A stretch of DNA of 64,000 nt from Streptomyces sp. SCUT-3 (GTDB lineage: Bacteria > Actinomycetota > Actinomycetes > Streptomycetales > Streptomycetaceae). Location: positions 5,094,501 to 5,158,500 of the forward strand of contig NZ_CP046907.1 of NCBI RefSeq assembly GCF_014083985.1, given 5' to 3'. This document shows, piece by piece, positions 37,978 through 45,254 of this stretch. The position numbers were made by a program, and so were the translations under genes. A model generated the notes under the pieces. That model worked only from the letters and a program-made list of their open reading frames with translations. It was not told the DNA's origin and did not search any database. How positions within the stretch are numbered: the stretch's first letter is position 1; every line of letters starts with the position of its first letter.

Positions 37978-37997
37978 CGTACCGACCAGGCGGTACG
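37978..37997. promoter_or_regulatory. TetR-type operator CGTACCGACCAGGCGGTACG
   Basis: Matches the consensus at 17 of 20 positions and lies between the divergent hydrolase (37943) and TetR (38087) genes, 35 bp from the hydrolase start. Confidence 0.7.
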
Positions 37998-38086
37998 GTA
38001 GCGGGCCGGCGGCCCCGCGGACAGCCCCGTGCCGCCGCGGGCCGCGCCCCGGGTACGGCCCGCGGCGGGCTCGATATCCTGGAGCC

Positions 38087-38698
38087 GTGCCACGAACCAA
38101 CCGGGCAACCCCCGACCTCGGCGGAGCCGTTCCGCGGCGACTGCTGGCCGCAGCCACCAAGCTGTTCGCCAAGCACGGCTACGACCGCACCTCGGTCCAG
38201 GACATCGTCGACGCGGCGGGTGTGACCAAGGGCGCGCTCTACCACTACTTCGGCTCCAAGGACGACCTCCTCCACGAGATCTACGGCCGCGTGCTGCGGC
38301 TGCAGACCGAGCGGCTGGAGAAGTTCGCCGTCGGGGAGGAGAGCGCCCCGGAACGGCTGCGCGCGGCCGCCGCCGACGTGGTCGTCACCACCATCGCCAA
38401 CCTGGACGACACCAAGATCTTCTTCCAGGCGATGCACCAGCTGAGCCCCGACAAGCAGAGGGCGGTGCGGGCCGAGCGGCGCCGCTACCACGAGCGGTTC
38501 CGCGCCCTGATCGAGGAGGGGCAGCGGGCCGGCGCCTTCCGCGACGACATCTCGGCCGAGGTCGTCGTCGACTTCTACTTCGGTTCCGTGCACCACCTGG
38601 GCACCTGGTACCGCCGCGGCGGGCCCCTGACCGCACAGCAGCTCGGGGACGACTTCGCCGAACTCCTGCTGTCCTCCCTGCGGCCCGCGCAGGGCTGA
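38087..38698 (+). CDS. TetR family regulator (paralogue of the TetR at 24055)
   Basis: A 203-residue TetR whose HTH (RLLAAATKLFAKHGYDRTSV, DAAGVTKGALYHYFGSKDDLL) and C-terminal domain (VVTTIANLDDTKIFFQAMHQL, DFYFGSVHHLGTWYR) closely match the TetR at 24055. Divergent from the hydrolase with a shared operator. GTG at 38087; a TATCCT hexamer at 38075-38080 six bases before the start fits a leaderless transcript, and the nearby GGAG is too close to act as a normal Shine-Dalgarno. It converges with the ACAD operon. Confidence 0.92.
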   Translation: MPRTNRATPDLGGAVPRRLLAAATKLFAKHGYDRTSVQDIVDAAGVTKGALYHYFGSKDDLLHEIYGRVLRLQTERLEKFAVGEESAPERLRAAAADVVVTTIANLDDTKIFFQAMHQLSPDKQRAVRAERRRYHERFRALIEEGQRAGAFRDDISAEVVVDFYFGSVHHLGTWYRRGGPLTAQQLGDDFAELLLSSLRPAQG

Positions 38699-38751
38699 CG
38701 CCCGCACCCGGCCCGGTGGGCGGCGGACGGCAGGTATCAGGCGGCAGCCGA

Positions 38752-38787
38752 CGGGCCGCGGCGCCGGGGGCCCGGCGCCGCGGCCCG
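38752..38787. terminator. Bidirectional stem-loop between TetR and ACAD genes
   Basis: A perfect 17-bp inverted repeat (38752-38768, 38771-38787) with a tight GG apex, between convergent stops. Confidence 0.7.
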
Positions 38788-38820
38788 CTTCGGGGATGCG
38801 TCCTGCGGGTCCCGCGCCGC

Positions 38821-39999
38821 CTAAACGGGCGGGAGCCCGACCAGCCCCGCCAGGCGGGCGCGGTGGCGGCCCGGCGTGCCGAGGGCGATCTGGTCGGCCT
38901 TGGCCCGCTTGAGGTACAGGTGGGCCGGGTGCTCCCAGGTCATGCCGATGCCGCCGTGGAGCTGCACGCACTCCTCGGCCGCGTGCACCGCGACGTCCGC
39001 GCAGTACGACTGGGCGACGGCCACCGCGACGTCCGCGTCCGGGGCGTTCGAGGCCAGGGCGTCGGCGGCCGACCGGGCCGCCGCCCGCGCGGAGACCACC
39101 TCCAGCCACAGGTCGGCCAGCCGGTGCTTGAGCGCCTGGAAGGAACCGACGGGCCGCCCGAACTGGGTGCGCCCGCGCACGTGCCGGACCGTCTCCTCCA
39201 GGCACCACTCGGCCAGCCCCAGCTGCTCCGAGGCGAGCATCCCGGCGCCGGTCAGCAGCGCCCGTTCCAGCGCCGCCCGCGCCCGGTCCGGCCCGGCCAG
39301 CAGCCGGCCCGCGGCGCCGTCGAGGTCCAGGTGACCGATGCGGCGGGTCAGGTCCAGGGCGGGCGGAACGGCGGTGGACACCCCGGCCCCCGCGGCGTCG
39401 ACCGCGTACAGTCCCGGCCCGTCGGGGCCGATGGCCGGCACCAGCAGGACCTGCGCAGCCGGGGCGTCGGCGACCGCCGTCACCCGGCCCGTCAGCGCCC
39501 CGGCGTCGTCGGCGCGCACCGCGCAGGGGAACTCCGCCCCGGGCGCGGTGGAGAAGTCGACGGCCAGGGCGGCCGCGGTCGTCCCGGAGGCCACGCCGGC
39601 CAGCAGCTCCGCCGCCTCCTGCCGCCTCGGGTCGCAGCCGAGCAGCGCCGCGGCGGCCAGCACCGCGCTGCCGAGGAACGGCACCGGTGCCGCGCTGCGT
39701 CCCAGTTCCTCCATCACCACGGCGGTCTCGCGCCAGGAGGCGCCGTGGCCGCCGCGCTCCTCGGGCACGGCGAGCCCGGCCGCCCCGAGGTCGGCGGCCA
39801 GGGCGGACCACAGGGCGGGGTCGTGGGGCTCGTCGCCCTCGCAGCGTGCGAGGACCGCGGTGTGCGGGCAGCGGTCGGCGAGCAGGGCCCGCACGCTGGC
39901 GCGCAGGTCGTCCTCGACCTCGGAGTACAGCAGGTCCTGGTCGGTGGCCGCGGGCGCGGCGGTTCCGGCGGGCGCGGCGGTTCCGGCGGTGGTGGTCAT
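38821..39999 (-). CDS. Acyl-CoA dehydrogenase, second subunit of a heteromeric pair
   Basis: A 392-residue ACAD-family protein. N-terminal helical domain (AADLGAAGLAVPEERGGHGASWRETAVVMEELGRS), a shortened beta domain, and C-terminal GRTQFGRPVGSFQALKHRLADLW and CVQLHGGIGMTWEHPAHLYLKRA. Its ATG overlaps the TGA of the preceding ACAD gene (ATGA), so the two are made together. Such pairs (ChsE1/ChsE2, FadE28/29) form alpha2beta2 enzymes with half the usual FAD sites, typically acting on bulky side chains. The N-terminus has an APAGT repeat. Confidence 0.92.
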   Translation of the reverse strand: MTTTAGTAAPAGTAAPAATDQDLLYSEVEDDLRASVRALLADRCPHTAVLARCEGDEPHDPALWSALAADLGAAGLAVPEERGGHGASWRETAVVMEELGRSAAPVPFLGSAVLAAAALLGCDPRRQEAAELLAGVASGTTAAALAVDFSTAPGAEFPCAVRADDAGALTGRVTAVADAPAAQVLLVPAIGPDGPGLYAVDAAGAGVSTAVPPALDLTRRIGHLDLDGAAGRLLAGPDRARAALERALLTGAGMLASEQLGLAEWCLEETVRHVRGRTQFGRPVGSFQALKHRLADLWLEVVSARAAARSAADALASNAPDADVAVAVAQSYCADVAVHAAEECVQLHGGIGMTWEHPAHLYLKRAKADQIALGTPGRHRARLAGLVGLPPV

Positions 40000-41219
40000 C
40001 GGGGCAGGTCCTTCCAGGGCACGTCCTTGTCGGAGCGGGGCTCGGCGGGCAGGCCGAGGACGCGCTCGGCGATGATGTTGCGCAGGATTTCCGAGGTGCC
40101 GCCCTCGATGGAGTTGCCCTTGGCACGCAGGTAGCGGTACCCGGCCTCGCGGCCGGTGAAGTCCACGTGGTCGGGGCGGCGCATCGTCCAGTCGTCGTAC
40201 TCCAGCCCCTCGGCGCCCAGGAGTTCGACCTCCAGGCCGGACAGGGCCTGGCTCAGGCGGGCGAAGCCGAGCTTCATGCCCGCGCCCTCGGAGCCGACCC
40301 CGCCCGCGGCCAGCTGCTGGCGCAGCCGCTCGGCGGCCAGGCGCTGCGCCTCGGCCTCGACCCACAGGCGCATCAGCCGCGCGTGCAGTTCCGGCGTGCG
40401 GCCCTCCGGCCTGCCGCGCCAGGCGTCGGCGACCACGCCGGCCATGCCGCCCTCGCGCGGGGCGGGCCCGCCGCCGATGGCGACGCGCTCGTTCATCAAG
40501 GTGGTCTGGGCGACGCGCCAGCCCTCGCCGACGGCGCCCAGCCGGTGGGAGTCGGGGATGCGCACCCCGGTGAGGAAGACCTCGTTGAACTCGGCCTCGC
40601 CGGTGATCTGCCGCAGCGGGCGGACCTCGACCCCGGGGTCGGTCATGTCGCACACGAAGTAGGTGATGCCCCGGTGCTTGGGCAGGTCCGGGTCGGTGCG
40701 GGCGATGAGGATGGCCCAGCGGGCCAGGTGGGCGCTGGAGGTCCACACCTTCTGGCCGTCGACGACCCAGGTGCCGCCCGCGCCGTCCCCGTCCGGGCCC
40801 TTCTCCGGGACGGCGCGGGTGGCCAGGGCGGCGAGGTCGGACCCGGCGCCGGGCTCGCTGAACAGCTGGCACCACACCTCCTCGCCGGTCCACAGGGGGC
40901 GCAGCAGGCGCTGCTTGAGCTCCTCGCTGCCGTGGGCGAGGATCGTCGGGGCGGCCATGCCCAGCCCGATGCCGTTGCGGCGCGGGTCGTTGTCCGGGGC
41001 GCCTGCGGCGGCGAACTCCGCGTCGACCAGCGGCTGGAGGGTGCGCGGGGCGCCCAGGCCGCCGAGGCCGACCGGGTAGTGCACCCAGGCCAGGCCGGCG
41101 TCGAACCGGGCCCGCAGGAACTCGAGCCGGTCGGTGCCGGCCGGATCGTGCCCGGCCAGGAACTCCGCCACCCGGCGGCGCAGTTCCCCGGCGTCCACGG
41201 CCGTGGGATTGCTGGTCAC
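39996..41219 (-). CDS. Acyl-CoA dehydrogenase, first subunit of a heteromeric pair
   Basis: A 407-residue ACAD. FAD/substrate motif VWCQLFSEPGAGSDLAALAT, DGQKVWTSSAHLARWAILIARTD and the C-terminal GTSEILRNIIAERVLGLP are clear. The GTG at 41219 has only a weak Shine-Dalgarno. Followed by a four-base overlap with the second ACAD gene. The operator at 41262 (second TetR motif) lies 43 bp upstream and links it to the MaoC operon and the TetR at 13477. Steroid or branched-acid side-chain substrates are possible because of the heterodimer type; this is inference. Confidence 0.93.
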   Translation of the reverse strand: MTSNPTAVDAGELRRRVAEFLAGHDPAGTDRLEFLRARFDAGLAWVHYPVGLGGLGAPRTLQPLVDAEFAAAGAPDNDPRRNGIGLGMAAPTILAHGSEELKQRLLRPLWTGEEVWCQLFSEPGAGSDLAALATRAVPEKGPDGDGAGGTWVVDGQKVWTSSAHLARWAILIARTDPDLPKHRGITYFVCDMTDPGVEVRPLRQITGEAEFNEVFLTGVRIPDSHRLGAVGEGWRVAQTTLMNERVAIGGGPAPREGGMAGVVADAWRGRPEGRTPELHARLMRLWVEAEAQRLAAERLRQQLAAGGVGSEGAGMKLGFARLSQALSGLEVELLGAEGLEYDDWTMRRPDHVDFTGREAGYRYLRAKGNSIEGGTSEILRNIIAERVLGLPAEPRSDKDVPWKDLPR

Positions 41220-41261
41220 GCTTCACCCGCTTTCCGGTGCTGAAATCAACGTCCCACTCGA

Positions 41262-41277
41262 CTGAGCGAGCGCTTAC
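41262..41277. promoter_or_regulatory. Operator CTGAGCGAGCGCTTAC (second TetR motif)
   Basis: The reverse complement of the site at 15492 (CTGAGCGAGCGCTTAG) matched at 15 of 16 positions, 43 bp upstream of the ACAD operon start on the minus strand; TCAG follows directly. Confidence 0.65.
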
Positions 41278-41393
41278 TCAGCTGGGTCGGTGCGCCCAGC
41301 ATCTGCGGTCGCACAGGTGCTGTCAAGCCCTTCCGGCGGCGAGTCGTACCTACCGATGAGCAGGCACGAAACCGCTGGTGGAACGGCCGCGAA

Positions 41394-41413
41394 CACATAC
41401 TCGTCGGTATGTG
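41394..41413. promoter_or_regulatory. Palindrome CACATAC-N6-GTATGTG at an ORF start
   Basis: Perfect 7-bp arms around TCGTCG. Its right arm contains the ATG at 41409 of the unknown gene downstream. The half-site CGGTATG is that of the TetR operators; the left arm is not a full match. Confidence 0.45.
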
Positions 41414-41888
41414 GGCGGGGTCGCCGCCAGGGGTGGGGCCCTGCTCCGGGCCCGCGCCGGCCCTGGCCTGCTTCTGGTCCGTCTGCAGCCCCTTCCGCGA
41501 GGTGTCGGAGCTCGTCGTCGGCCCGTGCGGGGTCGGCATGAGGCGCGGTCACGAGGAGGCCGGGATCCCCTGGCGCCATCTGGAGGGGGTGCTGGTGTCG
41601 CTGGGGTCCGTCCCGCGCACGGTCACCCTCTTCTGCCGGTTCTGCCGGTTCTGCCGGTTCTGCCGGTTCGGCCGGGACGCGCCGGTCGACCCCGGCGGAC
41701 TGCCGGCCCGGAAGGTGTCCTCCGATCCGCCCGTCGTCACCTTCACGATGCTGGCGGTCGACCGCGCGGAGCGGAACGCCTCGTGCTCGGAGATCCACCG
41801 CGCCCTGAGCCGCTTCGCACCGGAGGGCACGTACCGTCCGCACCCGAAGGTGCTCAGGCGCCGCGCGTTGCGGGAGACGTCCCGCTGA
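41409..41888 (+). CDS. Hypothetical protein with Cys-Arg-Phe repeat
   Basis: A 159-residue protein without a recognised domain. Its codons have G/C in nearly every third position and normal amino acid mix (Trp, His, Phe), better than the overlapping minus-strand frames, which supports coding. A 9-bp tandem repeat encodes FCRFCRFCRFCRFGR near residue 75. The C-terminal part (ASCSEIHRALSRFAPEGTYRPHPKVLRRRALRETSR) looks like a small folded basic segment. The start is uncertain: ATG 41409 lies within a palindrome, and ATG 41538 is an alternative. It ends before the tRNA terminator. Confidence 0.5.
   Translation: MWAGSPPGVGPCSGPAPALACFWSVCSPFREVSELVVGPCGVGMRRGHEEAGIPWRHLEGVLVSLGSVPRTVTLFCRFCRFCRFCRFGRDAPVDPGGLPARKVSSDPPVVTFTMLAVDRAERNASCSEIHRALSRFAPEGTYRPHPKVLRRRALRETSR
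41631..41675 (+). repeat. 9-bp in-frame tandem repeat
   Basis: Four perfect TTCTGCCGG units and one TTCGGCCGG, in frame within the hypothetical gene. Adding or losing units would change the protein length without a frameshift. Confidence 0.9.
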
Positions 41889-42024
41889 CGCACTGCCGCC
41901 GAGGACCCCGTTTTGGACCTCGCGGGAGTGCGGGGCCGCGGCGCTCGCCGGGGCGGCGCGGCTCGGCTCGGAGGAAGGGCCGGGAAAGACCGCGGGGAAG
42001 GCCGGGAAGGGCCGGAAAACAGAA

Positions 42025-42047
42025 GAGCCCCAGATCGACTGGGGCTC
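42025..42047 (-). terminator. Terminator of the tRNA-Leu gene
   Basis: Hairpin with 9-bp arms GAGCCCCAG/CTGGGGCTC and a 5-nt loop, followed on the minus strand by TTCTGTTTTCC, a T-rich tail. It starts 4 bp beyond the tRNA CCA end. Confidence 0.85.
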
Positions 42048-42051
42048 CTGC

Positions 42052-42139
42052 TGGTGTCCGAGGGGGGACTTGAACCCCCACGCCCGATAAAGGGCACTAG
42101 CACCTCAAGCTAGCGCGTCTGCCATTCCGCCACCCGGAC
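42052..42139 (-). tRNA. tRNA-Leu(GAG)
   Basis: On the minus strand the sequence runs from GTCCGGG to CTCGGACACCA, giving a 7-bp acceptor stem (with one G-T pair) and an encoded CCA. The anticodon arm CTAGC-TTGAGGT-GCTAG gives anticodon GAG, the long variable arm GTGCCC...GGGCGT is that of a class II tRNA, and the T arm is GGGGGTTCAAGTCCCCC. It reads CUC/CUU leucine codons; CUC is frequent in this DNA. Confidence 0.97.
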
Positions 42140-42357
42140 CGGGTTTGTGCCGCTCGGGGGCGTTGCTCCCTTGCGACGCGGTAAACGATAGCAAAGATTG
42201 GCGGGTGCTCGATCACGCGCCCGCGCCCCGCCCGCGGAGCGGCGCGGGCGGGCGGGCCCCTTGGGCGCGGCCCGGCGACGGGGGAGGATGGCGGGTGGAC
42301 CACGCCGTCGTCCGGGCACCTGGGTCCGGCGGACGGCAGCGAGCGAGGAGGAGCAGC

Positions 42358-43683
42358 GTGAGCGATGCGAAGCCGCCCCGGAAGGTCTCCGGCGAGGACG
42401 AGGTCGTCGACCTGTGCCGCGACCTGATCCGGATCGACACCAGCAACTACGGGGATCATTCCGGTCCGGGGGAGCGTGCCGCCGCCGAGTACGTCGCGGA
42501 GAAGCTCGCCGAGGTCGGCCTCGAGCCGGAGATCCTGGAGTCGCACAAGGGGCGCGCCTCCACCGTCGCCCGGATCGAGGGGGAGGACCCGAGCCGGCCC
42601 GCGCTGCTGATCCACGGGCACCTCGACGCCGTCCCGGCCGACGCGGCCGACTGGACCCACCACCCGCTCTCCGGCGAGATCGCGGACGGGTGCGTGTGGG
42701 GCCGCGGCGCGGTCGACATGAAGGACATGGACGCGATGACGCTCGCCGTCGTCCGCGACCGGCTGCGCAGCGGCCGCAAACCGCCGCGCGACGTCGTGCT
42801 GGCGTTCCTGGCCGACGAGGAGGCCGGCGGTACCTACGGGGCGCGCTACCTGGTGGACCGGCACCCGCGGCTGTTCGAGGGAGTCACCGAGGCGATCGGC
42901 GAGGTGGGCGGCTTCTCGTTCACCGTCAACGAGCAGCTGCGGCTGTACCTGGTCGAGACGGCCGAGAAGGGCATGCACTGGATGCGCCTGACGGTCGACG
43001 GCACGGCCGGCCACGGCTCCATGACCAACGAGGACAACGCGATCACCGAGCTGTCCGAGGCGGTGGCGCGGCTGGGGCGGCACAAGTTCCCGGTGCGGGT
43101 GACCAAGACGGTCCGCTCCTTCCTCGACGAGCTCTCCGACGCGCTCGGCGTGGAGCTGGACCCCGAGGACATGGACGCCACCCTGGCCAGGCTGGGCGGC
43201 ATCGCCAAGATCATCGGGGCGACGCTGCGCAACACCGCCAACCCGACGATGCTGGGCGCCGGCTACAAGGTGAACGTGATCCCCGGGCAGGCCACCGCGC
43301 ACGTCGACGGTCGGTTCCTGCCCGGTTACGAAGAGGAGTTCCTGGCCGACCTCGACCGGGTGCTCGGCCCCAGGGTCCGGCGCGAGGACGTGCACGCGGA
43401 CAAGGCGTACGAGACCGGTTTCGACGGGGCCCTGGTCGAGGCGATGCAGTCGGCGCTGAAGGCGGAGGACCCGATCGCCCGGGCGGTGCCGTACTGCCTG
43501 TCGGGCGGAACGGACGCCAAGTCCTTCGACGACCTGGGCATCCGCTGCTTCGGCTTCGCCCCCCTGCAGCTCCCCCCGGAGCTGGACTTCGCCGGCATGT
43601 TCCACGGGGTGGACGAGCGGGTGCCGGTGGACGGGCTCAAGTTCGGGGTGCGGGTGCTCGACCGCTTCCTCGACCACTGCTGA
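42358..43683 (+). CDS. M20/M25/M40 family metallopeptidase
   Basis: A 441-residue zinc-dependent hydrolase of the ArgE/DapE/ACY1 group, cytoplasmic. Zinc and catalytic motifs are visible: LLIHGHLDAVPAD (His, Asp), WGRGAVDMKDMDA (bridging Asp), LADEEAGGTYGARYLV (Glu-Glu) and SGGTDAKSF near the C-terminus. It probably cleaves an N-acylated amino acid or dipeptide; exact substrate unknown. GTG 42358 follows GAGGAGGAG. It is divergent from the tRNA-Leu gene and seems monocistronic. Confidence 0.93.
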   Translation: MSDAKPPRKVSGEDEVVDLCRDLIRIDTSNYGDHSGPGERAAAEYVAEKLAEVGLEPEILESHKGRASTVARIEGEDPSRPALLIHGHLDAVPADAADWTHHPLSGEIADGCVWGRGAVDMKDMDAMTLAVVRDRLRSGRKPPRDVVLAFLADEEAGGTYGARYLVDRHPRLFEGVTEAIGEVGGFSFTVNEQLRLYLVETAEKGMHWMRLTVDGTAGHGSMTNEDNAITELSEAVARLGRHKFPVRVTKTVRSFLDELSDALGVELDPEDMDATLARLGGIAKIIGATLRNTANPTMLGAGYKVNVIPGQATAHVDGRFLPGYEEEFLADLDRVLGPRVRREDVHADKAYETGFDGALVEAMQSALKAEDPIARAVPYCLSGGTDAKSFDDLGIRCFGFAPLQLPPELDFAGMFHGVDERVPVDGLKFGVRVLDRFLDHC

Positions 43684-43835
43684 AAACCGCGGAAGTGATT
43701 CCCGGAATTCGCATGCATGGACCCTTTTCACTCGAAAGAGGGAATGCATGGGGCTGGTCGTATCCCTGTGCAGCACTCTTCGTTTCGTCATGTGCGGCCC
43801 GTGGTTAGGGTCGCATTGACTACGAGGAGGAAATA

Positions 43836-44078
43836 ATGCTGAAGAAGGTCGTCGCGGTTGCCGCCGCCACCGGTGGTCTCGTGCTCGCGGGTGCGGGTGT
43901 TGCCATGGCCGACGGCGGGGCCAACGCCGAGGGCGCCGCCATCGGCAGCCCGGGCGTGCTGTCCGGAAACGTCGTGCAGGCGCCGGTCAACGCGCCGGTC
44001 AACGTGTGCGACACCACCGTCAACCTCATCGGGTTCCTGAACCTGGACTACGGCGACACCGCCTGCATCAACGCCTGA
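43836..44078 (+). CDS. chpH: Short chaplin (surface-active coat protein)
   Basis: An 80-residue secreted protein: signal peptide to about residue 25 (ATGGLVLAGAGVAMADGG) and one chaplin domain, SPGVLSGNVVQAPVNAPVNVCDTTVNLIGFLNLDYGDTACINA, with the two cysteines of a short chaplin. Chaplins assemble as amyloid-like films that let aerial hyphae leave the water surface. The usual CGNT is CDTT here. ATG 43836 follows a strong GAGGAGG. The symbol rests on class and remembered synteny with ChpH; ChpE-type is an alternative. A long terminator follows. Confidence 0.93.
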   Translation: MLKKVVAVAAATGGLVLAGAGVAMADGGANAEGAAIGSPGVLSGNVVQAPVNAPVNVCDTTVNLIGFLNLDYGDTACINA

Positions 44079-44110
44079 CGCCGGTTTTCCCGAGCGCGTG
44101 AGGCGGGACC

Positions 44111-44157
44111 GGAGAACGGCCCCGGTGTGCAATTCCTGCACGCCGGGGCCGTTCTCC
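44111..44157 (+). terminator. Long stem-loop terminator of the chaplin gene
   Basis: A 21-bp stem with one G-T wobble (44111-44131, 44137-44157), 5-nt loop, followed by TTCTCGTTTCCC. Suits a highly expressed gene. Confidence 0.88.
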
Positions 44158-44315
44158 TTCTCGTTTCCCGAAAAACGTCTCGCTTTTCCTCGGCTTCCTC
44201 TTTTCCACGTGGGGCGGGCGCGGCGCGGGCCCCGCACCGGGACGCCGCCCGGCGCCGGGTCCGGCACCGGGCGTCTGCGGACGGCCGGCGGGCGGTCCTC
44301 CCGCCCGCCGGGACC

Positions 44316-44513
44316 TCACCAGGTGGCGCGCACCTGGCGGATGATCCTCCGCTTCAGCCGCACCCGGCGGCTTCCGTCGGGGTAGAGGCGCAGCCGGTCC
44401 AACTCCCAGTGACCGTACTCCGCGTGGTCCGTCAGCAGACGCCGCGTCGCGTTGCGGGAAACCCCCCGCGGCACATACAGATCTTGAAATTCGTACTCGA
44501 CCATCGAATCCAT
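44316..44513 (-). CDS. DUF5703 family protein
   Basis: A 65-residue basic protein: VEYEFQDLYVPRGVSRNATRRLLTDHAEYGHWELDRLRLYPDGSRRVRLKRRIIRQVRATW. I recognise it as the small actinomycete family DUF5703, conserved nearly end to end, function unknown. It starts at ATG 44513 or ATG 44504. It is divergent from the hypothetical gene at 44552 with only 38 bp between. Confidence 0.85.
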   Translation of the reverse strand: MDSMVEYEFQDLYVPRGVSRNATRRLLTDHAEYGHWELDRLRLYPDGSRRVRLKRRIIRQVRATW

Positions 44514-44551
44514 TGTGCGGGCAACGCCCCGGTACGGATAGCGTCTGCACC

Positions 44552-45160
44552 ATGTCTGATGCCGCGCAGCCCACCGTCGACGAGGTACGCGCCGCCGCCG
44601 AGGCGGTCAAGGCCGCCCTGGACCGCCACCTGGCGGCCGTGGAGAACCGCTCCGGGGCCAACGATCCGGCCGTGTACGCGGCTGCCGACGCCCTCGCCCG
44701 GGCCGTGGACGCCTACGACCAGGCGCTGGACGACGGCCACGGCGAACTGCTTCCCTTCGAGGTGCCCGTGGGGGAGACCCTGCCCGCCTACGCGGGGCCC
44801 GAGGAGCCGGAGGCGGTCAGCGTGCTGATCCGCCGCGACTACCTCGTCGCCGACCCCGACCGGCTCCTCGGCCGCGCCCGGCGCGTCGTCGAACCCACCG
44901 GAGGGCCGGTGGGGACGCTCAACGGCGCGCTCGGAGTGCTGTTCGGCGAGTACGAGCCCGACGAGATCGCCTCCCGCTGCGAGGAGTTCGGCCTGGAGGA
45001 GGGCGACTCCACGCTCTGGGTGACCGCCGCCGAGCCCCACGGGCCGGGGGAGTGGCTGCACGAGCCGTTCGAGGACGCGGACCCCGAGCTGATCATCTGC
45101 CGCTTCGACGTCAGTTCCGTCTACGACGACGAACTGGCGGTGCTCGACCCGGACCGGTGA
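44552..45160 (+). CDS. Conserved hypothetical protein
   Basis: A 202-residue acidic protein without a named domain. The N-terminal 60 residues are helical and alanine-rich (RAAAEAVKAALDRHLAAVENRSG); the rest includes SVLIRRDYLVADPDRLLGRAR and an acidic C-terminal half. ATG 44552 is preferred since it begins the well-formed frame. There is no Shine-Dalgarno, and TACGGATAGCGT lies just upstream, so a leaderless transcript is possible. It converges with the RecD2-like gene. Confidence 0.75.
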   Translation: MSDAAQPTVDEVRAAAEAVKAALDRHLAAVENRSGANDPAVYAAADALARAVDAYDQALDDGHGELLPFEVPVGETLPAYAGPEEPEAVSVLIRRDYLVADPDRLLGRARRVVEPTGGPVGTLNGALGVLFGEYEPDEIASRCEEFGLEEGDSTLWVTAAEPHGPGEWLHEPFEDADPELIICRFDVSSVYDDELAVLDPDR

Positions 45161-45208
45161 GGCGGGCCCGCCGGCCGGGGCCGGGGCGGGGGCGCAGGAA
45201 CGGGAACG

Positions 45209-45250
45209 GGGGCCGGTGCGGGACGTCCGCGGACGTCCCGCACCGGCCCC
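45209..45250. terminator. Near-perfect 42-bp palindrome terminator
   Basis: 20-bp perfect arms (45209-45228, 45231-45250) separated by GC, between convergent genes; bidirectional. Confidence 0.75.
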
Positions 45251-45254
45251 TCCG

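Noticed and set aside
41274-41843. Minus-strand frame with an AEPAEPAEPA repeat
   Set aside because: The repeat is the reverse reading of the 9-bp array; codon third positions fit the plus-strand frame better, and the 5' part lacks a Shine-Dalgarno.
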